A stretch of DNA of 16,923 nt, from NCBI GenBank assembly GCA_023807065.1, contig JAJJLU010004194.1:1-16923 (forward strand), given 5' to 3'. The notes beneath the pieces were generated by a model. It was not told the DNA's origin and searched no databases. It saw only the letters and a program-made list of their open reading frames with translations. Positions 7,136-16,923 of this stretch are shown here, piece after piece. Within the stretch, counting starts at the first letter, position 1, and each line of letters opens with the position of its first letter. The DNA is from Isotricha intestinalis. Its lineage: Eukaryota; Ciliophora; Litostomatea; Vestibuliferida; Isotrichidae. A program made the translations under genes and the position numbers.

Positions 7136-8740
7136 ATGAGTGATTATGAAGAAGATTATTATGAAGAAGAAGATTATGATAATGAATATAAAAATGATAT
7201 TGAAGATCATTTAAATAATGATGTAGAAGAGTTAAATGATCAAATAGAAAATTTTTTTCAAACAGCTAAAAATTCAAATAATTATCTAGAAGCTATTGAT
7301 AATTATAATATGGTTATTGAAATGGAAATGTCAAATTCTCAATCTAGAAATTTTTCTTATCAATCATATGAAAATTTATGTTTAATAAATATAAAACAAA
7401 AAGATATTGAAAAATTTACAAATTCTTTTTCTCAAATTCAATCTTTAATTTCTTCGTCTTTAAATAATATTGATGAAGAATTAACAAAAGATACTCTTGA
7501 AAAAATATTAGAAGAGATAGATAAATTTCCTTATTCTGAATATATATATAAAGAATCTTTTATTAATATATTATATGAAATGATAATGAAAAAAAATATA
7601 AATAAATTTTTTCATGAATTTAGAAATTATATTAATAATAATAAAGAGCTTTCATTTAATGAAAATTCAAAAGATAATAAAAAAATTAAAATTAATATAA
7701 TCTATCCAAAAATTCCAATGATATATGTAAAAAAAATCTTAAAAGAAGATAAATTACTTCAAAATAAAAAAATACAAGACTTAATAAATTTTATTTTAAC
7801 TCCTTTATCAAATGGGAAATTTATATATTATTTAGAAACTAAATTTTTAAAAACAACTGCAATTTCAGATAGAAATTATTTTACAAATGAAATAATAATA
7901 AATAACCCTTATGAATGCTATGAAATAAAACAGTTATTAAATAATGATATTGTATTATGTTTAGAGAAAGAAACTAAAATGATAAGATGTAATTTTAATG
8001 AAAATACTTATGAAGTAATACAAATATTTGATTTACCAATTTTACCTTATTTTTCCTATTGTGTTGAATTATCTAATAATATAATTGCTTTAGGATTTCA
8101 ATATGCTGGTTTTTCAATTTGGAATAAAATAAATGATAAATATCAATGTATAAATTCTGTAATAAGAAAAGGAAAAATATTTCCTGTTGATAATAAGACT
8201 TATTTAATTTATTGTTTTAAAGAAAATAATTATGATTGTGAAATTGAAATAAGATTTTATGATTTAGAATCTTTAAATTTTTTTGGGAAAATTTTTATAA
8301 ACTTAGGTAATATTTTATATAAAGGTTCAATATATAGATTAACTCAAAGAGAATTAAAATTTTTAAAACTTGGATATCTTCAAAAATATATTTTATTAAT
8401 AGCTTGTCAAGATTCAATTCGGATTTTAGATTTAAAACAATATCAAATTATATATACAATTGAATTAAAAGATACAATTACTGAATTATTTATTCAAAAA
8501 GATGGTTCTTTTACTATTGTTTATGATTCTGAGATAATTTCTATAAATCAACAAGAACATTTATATGTAAATTATTATTTTGATGGACAAAAATTGATTA
8601 AAAGATGGGAAGGAAAAAGTGATTCAGTTACAATGATGCTTTTAGATAATTTAGATTTTGTTTTTGTTTTTAATGATTCTGGATCTAATAATACAGAAAT
8701 CAAAATTAATCATATGAAATATGGATTTATTAATATATAA
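7136..8740 (+). CDS. CSN2/Rpn6-like N-terminus fused to a WD40-like beta-propeller
   Basis: The 534-residue protein opens with an acidic Tyr/Asp/Glu tail (1-30), then a helical region (about 31-165) that reads like the N-terminal helical repeats of COP9 signalosome subunit 2 and proteasome lid Rpn6. Similar elements are the acidic start, IENFFQTAKNSNNYLEAIDN, VIEMEM, the Gln/Tyr-rich helix, and IEKFTNSFSQIQSLISSSLN. After a basic linker, residues about 225-530 show repeated four-strand units with hydrophobic cores and polar turns, such as ELSNNIIALGFQYAGFSIWN, LLIACQDSIRILDLKQ and TELFIQKDGSFTIVYDS. This is consistent with five to six blades of a WD40-like propeller. There is no PCI/winged-helix domain, which true CSN2 has at its C-terminus. 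A role as a scaffold is likely; membership in the signalosome is inference. The frame is intact with no composition break at the junction. Confidence 0.6.
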   Translation: MSDYEEDYYEEEDYDNEYKNDIEDHLNNDVEELNDQIENFFQTAKNSNNYLEAIDNYNMVIEMEMSNSQSRNFSYQSYENLCLINIKQKDIEKFTNSFSQIQSLISSSLNNIDEELTKDTLEKILEEIDKFPYSEYIYKESFINILYEMIMKKNINKFFHEFRNYINNNKELSFNENSKDNKKIKINIIYPKIPMIYVKKILKEDKLLQNKKIQDLINFILTPLSNGKFIYYLETKFLKTTAISDRNYFTNEIIINNPYECYEIKQLLNNDIVLCLEKETKMIRCNFNENTYEVIQIFDLPILPYFSYCVELSNNIIALGFQYAGFSIWNKINDKYQCINSVIRKGKIFPVDNKTYLIYCFKENNYDCEIEIRFYDLESLNFFGKIFINLGNILYKGSIYRLTQRELKFLKLGYLQKYILLIACQDSIRILDLKQYQIIYTIELKDTITELFIQKDGSFTIVYDSEIISINQQEHLYVNYYFDGQKLIKRWEGKSDSVTMMLLDNLDFVFVFNDSGSNNTEIKINHMKYGFINI

Positions 8741-8834
8741 AAATATAATTTATAAGCTTTAAATATTTACAGTTAAGTATTTATTAATTATTTTAAAATG
8801 TAAATTTAATAAATTATGAAATACAATATTAACT
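8741..8834. other. 94-bp convergent 3' spacer
   Basis: This short A/T spacer lies between two convergent stop codons (TAA on each strand). It must contain both polyadenylation regions, and no coding-like sequence or hairpin stands out. Confidence 0.4.
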
Positions 8835-9632
8835 TTAATCATCATTTTTTTTTTCTTCTCCAAAAGTCATTATAATATAATATATATTTTTTTCTTCATC
8901 TATTTTAACTAAGGAAATACCAATTTTACTAAATTTATTATTTATTAAAATCTTTCTTATTCTTTTATCTTTCTCATTCTCAAAATCAATAATAATAGAT
9001 AAAATAATATATTCTTCATTCATAATATTTTTATGACATATATATTGAATATTTAAAAAGTTTATTTTTGAATTGTTTTTAATTCTATTCATTTCATTTA
9101 TAAAATATTTATCATCTTCTAAGTCATTTAAATTTGAAGGTATATTAAAATTTAAATCTTCAAAATAAATAACTTTTTTAACTGGTTTCATTTTTTCTAA
9201 AAATCCTTTAGTTTCATTAAAATTTTCTTTTCCTTTTTTTATTAATATTTTAAAATTATTAATATTAATATAATACAATTTTCTCTTTGAATCAAATTGA
9301 ATAAGATTAGAATATTTATCTAAAAGAGGAATAAAAGAACTTGGTTCTTGTCTTAATTTATTTATTATTTTTAATAAATTAATTTTTATTATGTTTAAAA
9401 TATAATCATTATTTGAATTTAAAGAATTATTTCTTGATAATAAAAAATCGTTACTTTGATAAGAATCACTTTTTTTTCTTTCACTTAATATTAAATTAGA
9501 TTCAAAGTTTTCATGATGTTCTTCTTTTAATTTTTTTTGTCTTAATCTATCTTTAATTATTTCTTGATCGAAATTAATGTGAATATTCATATTATTAGTG
9601 CTATAAGCAATAATATTATAACAATTACCCAT
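8835..9632 (-). CDS. predicted N-myristoylated protein with degenerate CAP/SCP-like domain
   Basis: The 265-residue protein begins MGNCYNIIAY: Gly2 is a good N-myristoylation site and Cys4 could be palmitoylated, so it should sit on the cytosolic face of a membrane. Residues about 15-80 are polar and probably disordered. From about 85 it reads like a CAP (SCP/PR1) domain of the protist type: INKLRQEPSSFIPLLDKYS, then a GKENFNETKGFLEKMKPVKK segment corresponding to the usual F-L-x-x-x-x-P-V turn, and near the end EKDKRIRKILINNKFSKIGI, aligning with the family's D-R-G-H-R-x-N-[IL]. The His of that motif is Ile and I find no HNG-type motif, so the usual cavity His/Glu residues look lost. GAPR-1 is a known myristoylated intracellular CAP protein and a plausible analogue. 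The ATG is fixed by the lipidation motif. Confidence 0.6.
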   Translation of the reverse strand: MGNCYNIIAYSTNNMNIHINFDQEIIKDRLRQKKLKEEHHENFESNLILSERKKSDSYQSNDFLLSRNNSLNSNNDYILNIIKINLLKIINKLRQEPSSFIPLLDKYSNLIQFDSKRKLYYININNFKILIKKGKENFNETKGFLEKMKPVKKVIYFEDLNFNIPSNLNDLEDDKYFINEMNRIKNNSKINFLNIQYICHKNIMNEEYIILSIIIDFENEKDKRIRKILINNKFSKIGISLVKIDEEKNIYYIIMTFGEEKKNDD

Positions 9633-10322
9633 TTTAAAGAAAAAAAATATTTAAATTAATAAATAAATTCATTGATTTTTTTTTTTTTAAATTTATAAAT
9701 CTATGTTACTCAAAGTTGTTTTTGAAATCTTATTGTAATTATAATTTTGTTCTTAATACTTTTCTCTTATATCTTTTGAATTATTATTATTTTTTGTATA
9801 TTTTCATTTTAAGAATTAAATGAGATATTAGAAATTTAATTTATTAAAAAGTAATAATGACTGTTTTTAATAATTTATAAAATAAAAATAATTTATTAAT
9901 TTTTGAATTAATTTTTGTTAGTTTATTCTATAAATTTTAAATAAAGTATTTTAATATCTTTTATTATTTACAAATAATGAATAAATTTCAAAAAAAATAA
10001 TTTATAAATAATATACAATAGTAAAGTCTACTTTTAATAATTAATTAATAATAAAAAAGTAAAATAATTAATTTTGTAAAATTTTTATATCGATTAAAAA
10101 TAAAATTTTAAAGAAAAAGAAAAAAATACATACATGTAATTTAATTTAAAATTCATATTTTAATTTATTTCTTTTTTTCAATGAAATAAACATTTTGTAA
10201 TAATATTCTTATTAAATCTTATTTGATTTTAAATCAATATTATACTAAATAATAAAGGGAAAAATATATTTTAAAAAATAAATAAATATTTGTCAAACTT
10301 TTATTTTTATTATTTTTAATTT
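9633..10322. other. gene-free AT-rich stretch upstream of the CAP-like gene
   Basis: About 690 bases hold the promoter of the CAP-like gene at the low-coordinate end (A/T element at 9640-9656) and otherwise only short A/T runs. I find no coding-like reading in either strand, no RNA gene and no clear repeat. Confidence 0.5.
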
Positions 10323-11422
10323 TTAAATTTCTAATTCCCTTAATAAATTACTCAAAGCTTTATGATATTCTCTAGGTCTTTGATAAATAAAAAATTAGCA
10401 TAATCAACATTCATTAAATCTTAAGGATTAATTTCTTTATTTTCATATAATAAAACATCAATTTTTTTTTAGTAATTAACCTAACTCCAAATTAAAGGAA
10501 TATTAATTTGATTATTTTTAATTATTCCGTTATCTTTTTTCTTAAAGCTTTTTAATTTCTTTTTTATTGTAATTCAGTTCATATTTGAATTATGAAAAAA
10601 TTATCATTTGGATTGAATAATGTATTAAATGAAGTATTTGGATAATTTAGATATTGATTTAGACGAAAAGATGTTGATATTGAATCATTTATTTCAGTTT
10701 GTTTTATTATATGGGAAAAATTATTATTATTTGTATTATATTATCTAATGATAAACAATTTTGTCGAAAATTTCTTATATTTTTATTTATTTTTTCTTGA
10801 ATTTTTTGATTATTTATTGAATTGATTATTTATTGAATTATCATTTGAAATATAATTATAAAGAGAACTTTGTTCTATTATTTATTCTAATAGATTGTCA
10901 CTTATGTCTTTTACATTATTATTATTATTATTATTTATATTTTCATTTATGTTATAGAATTCATATCATTTTTAAAACTAAAACTATTTATTAATTCATT
11001 TCCTTGAGTAAATTGTTTTAATTCATTTATTGTTATAATAAAATTACTATTTGTTTGTTTTTTATTTCTTTATTATTATTTTTTAATTTTTCTTTTCTTT
11101 TTTTTTATTTTTCAATTGTCTTCTTAATATTTTTATTATATTCTTTTCTTTTTTGAATAGACAAATCAATAGATGTTGTTTCATTAATATATTATCTTGA
11201 ATATGAGTTTGATTAAATTTCTTAATATTATTTCTATATAAATTTTCTTCAAATAAAATTTTTTTTTTGTTTTTCTTCTATATAATTCATTCTTCTCTCA
11301 TTTAGTTAATTCTTCATTATTATAAAATCCTTTTATATAATTTTCATTATGATCGATCTACATGAGAATAACTTAAAGAAGGAGAAAATTCATTAGATAT
11401 ACTTTGCTTTACTTTTTTTCAT
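10323..11422 (-). pseudogene. heavily decayed protein-coding gene, unknown family
   Basis: No ORF survives, yet the minus strand shows a chain of protein-like segments across changing frames. It begins at an ATG (11422-11420) followed by a run of seven A, then KQSISNEFSPSLSYSHVDRS, NENYIKGFYNNEELTK, EENLYRNNIKKFNQTHIQDN, SIQKRKEYNKNIKKTIEK, NSNFIITINELKQFTQGNEL, a poly-Asn run with VKDISDNLLE, EQSSLYNYISNDNSINNQ, EINDSISTSFRLNQYLNYPN, then KKIDVLLYENKEINP and NVDYANFLFI. It ends with YQRPREYHKALSNLLRELEI and TAA. At least seven frame changes are needed, plus in-frame stops at places where Gln reads naturally (IEK-stop-KKR, LLE-stop-IIE, WS-stop-VNY-stop-KKID, INP-stop-DLM). The original protein was about 360 residues, low-complexity like its neighbours but with an ordered C-terminus. 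I do not recognise the family. Very poor local sequence quality is the main alternative. Confidence 0.75.
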
Positions 11423-11835
11423 TTAGTGTTAATCTAATTTAAAATTTAATTTAATAATTATTTATTTTTGTAAATTTTCTTTTATTTATATCATTTATTA
11501 AACTTTTAAAAAAAATAATTATTCTGATTTTAATAAAATTCTTTAAAAAAAATATAAAAATTATAATAAACCATGAAGTACGTCATTAAAAAATTAATTC
11601 TTACTCCCAAAAAGTTATTAAAAATAACAGACTTAAAAAATTATTTTTTAATTTTTATGTAAAAAAATTTATTTTTTTATATCAAAGAATGGTTCCTTTA
11701 TAATGTAAAATTAAAAAAATCCAAAACATTAACCAATTTATTTAAATTTAATTTTTCAAAATAAATAAGTTTTATCATTTCTTATATTATTTTTAAACTT
11801 TTAATTTTATAAAATAAATTTACTTAAATTGTGCT
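11423..11835. promoter_or_regulatory. upstream region of the K+ channel gene and of the pseudogene
   Basis: These 413 bases lie between the start of the decayed minus-strand gene and the channel ATG, so they should include the channel promoter. The sequence is A/T-rich with short inverted stretches but nothing I can name. It has no coding-like reading. Confidence 0.45.
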
Positions 11836-15965
<4,130 letters not shown>

Positions 15966-15969
<4 letters not shown>

Positions 15970-16616
15970 TTACAAATAATAATAAACAAAATAACAATAT
16001 AATCAGTAATAACTCTTTTAATATAAATAACATTTCAATGTGTTCAACTGAAATATCTTTTTCAATAAATAGAAAATATGAAAATTTAGATGAACTAACT
16101 GATTATAAATATTCCAAAACTCCAAAATTAAGAAGAAAAATAAAATCAATTCTAAAAGATTACGACCCAACTGATTCCGATTATGAATATAATAAATATA
16201 AAACAAATAAATTAGGAGTTAAAAGTCCCGATCGTTCATATTATTCCTTTCTTAATACTTTAAAAAAAAACGAAATTCAAAAATCAACATCTTCAGAATT
16301 ATTTAAAAAAAAAAGAGACTCCAAAAAAGAAAAATGCACAAGAAATTTTAAAACCCAAAAAAACAATAATTTAGGATTTAACTTTTTAGATTTAATAAAT
16401 GAAAACATTAAAAAAAATCAAGAAATAAATAATAATCAAAACGATCCTCCTTCATTTACTCAATTTTTACAAAACTTTATGGAAAATGAAAATGTAAAAA
16501 ACAGTAAAGAATTCTTAGAAGAAAAAGAAGAATTAAATCAAAAAATGGAAAAAATGAAAACTATAAAAAAACATAGTCAAATGACAGTTAATCACTTATA
16601 TAATAATATTGGATGA
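15966..16616 (+). CDS. probable C-terminal part of the K+ channel in the shifted frame
   Basis: The open frame reaches back through the nine AAT units to 15936 and its first ATG is at 15966, giving 216 codons to a TGA. The content continues the channel's C-terminal style: Asn-rich start, then a basic segment (KTPKLRRKIKSILKDYDPTD), SPDRSYYSF, a Lys-rich stretch, an ordered piece (NNLGFNFLDLINENIKK) and a terminal Glu/Lys coiled coil (EFLEEKEELNQKMEKMK). With one base restored in the repeat, the channel would be about 1593 residues and end here. It has no promoter space of its own: its ATG overlaps the TGA of the upstream frame as ATGA. A separate small protein made by reinitiation is possible but less likely than a broken or misassembled single gene. 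No named domain is visible. Confidence 0.65.
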
Positions 16617-16923
16617 TTTTTGTAGATAATTTATTTAATTGAACCTTATTATTATTTATTAAAAATACTTTTCATTTCTGGATATTGCAAAAGTTTTTTT
16701 AATATATTTTAATGTAGATTAACTCAATTTTATAAGAAAATTTTCATATATTTATGTATTATATATAAATATATAATTTTTCTTTGTTTGAAAATGAAAT
16801 TAGTTTTAATTGAATAAATGTTTTATCTAAGTTAAAAATAAATAATTAAGTTGATCAATTTAAATTATAAAGTAATTGTTATTTATATTTAATATTTTAA
16901 ATAGTTATTTTTGATTGAAAAAT
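16617..16923. other. AT-rich right flank
   Basis: The last 307 bases follow the channel gene and presumably include its 3' untranslated region. I see no coding-like reading, RNA gene or telomeric repeat, so the window does not end at a chromosome end. Confidence 0.5.

Noticed and set aside
10911..10936. ATT triplet run as a possible CRISPR or satellite array
   Set aside because: It is a short microsatellite that reads as poly-Asn within the decayed minus-strand gene. There are no spacers or larger unit structure.
11351..11358. GATCGATC palindrome
   Set aside because: It lies within a protein-like segment of the decayed gene (HVDRS) and is only eight bases, so it needs no separate explanation.
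16018..16206. 62-codon minus-strand frame
   Set aside because: It is antisense to the channel's C-terminal segment, which has clearer coding character.

Overview
The window is a very AT-rich, protist-like nuclear segment, most likely from a ciliate. Every recognisable gene is an uninterrupted ORF with no splice signals I could defend. Proteins are rich in Asn, Lys, Ser and Ile with long poly-Asn tracts. The families present (a six-TM K+ channel with an atypical cyclic-nucleotide-binding domain, TLDc, PP2C, a CAP-like protein) are strongly expanded in ciliates. Stops at gene ends are TAA (five genes) or TGA (three ORFs), and Gln in intact genes is read from CAA/CAG, so Gln-reassigned ciliate codes (Tetrahymena, Paramecium) do not fit. 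A ciliate with the standard code, for example a litostome such as a rumen ciliate, is my best guess from composition and code. An AT-rich anaerobic fungus or amoeba is not excluded.

Layout. 1-1076: no intact gene, but two decayed coding fragments (minus 144-345, plus 417-823). 1077-2921 (-): PP2C-type phosphatase with a disordered N-terminus. 2922-3239: divergent promoter region containing a 22-bp perfect palindrome. 3240-4793 (+): unknown Asn/Lys/Ser-rich protein. 4959-5528 (-): small F-box-like protein. 5540-5817: almost pure poly(A) tract. 5818-7038 (-): TLDc protein with a coiled coil. 7039-7135: short divergent promoter. 7136-8740 (+): apparent fusion of a CSN2/Rpn6-like N-terminus to a beta-propeller. 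8835-9632 (-): predicted myristoylated protein with a degenerate CAP domain. 9633-11835: a long gene-poor stretch holding a heavily decayed pseudogene (10323-11422, -). 11836-15969 (+): large EAG/CNG-type K+ channel, whose frame breaks inside an AAT microsatellite. Its likely C-terminus continues in the next frame to 16616. 16617-16923: AT-rich flank.

The genes do not form an operon; they are a compact eukaryotic array of convergent and divergent pairs. The theme is signalling: a phosphatase, a gated K+ channel, a membrane-anchored protein, and two proteins (F-box-like, CSN2-like) that could belong to cullin-ligase biology, though that link is inference. The points most worth a second look are the CSN2-like/propeller fusion, the -1 frameshift in the channel's poly-Asn tract, the inactive-looking CAP domain with a lipid anchor, and the decayed loci whose premature stops fall mainly where Gln codons would be expected.
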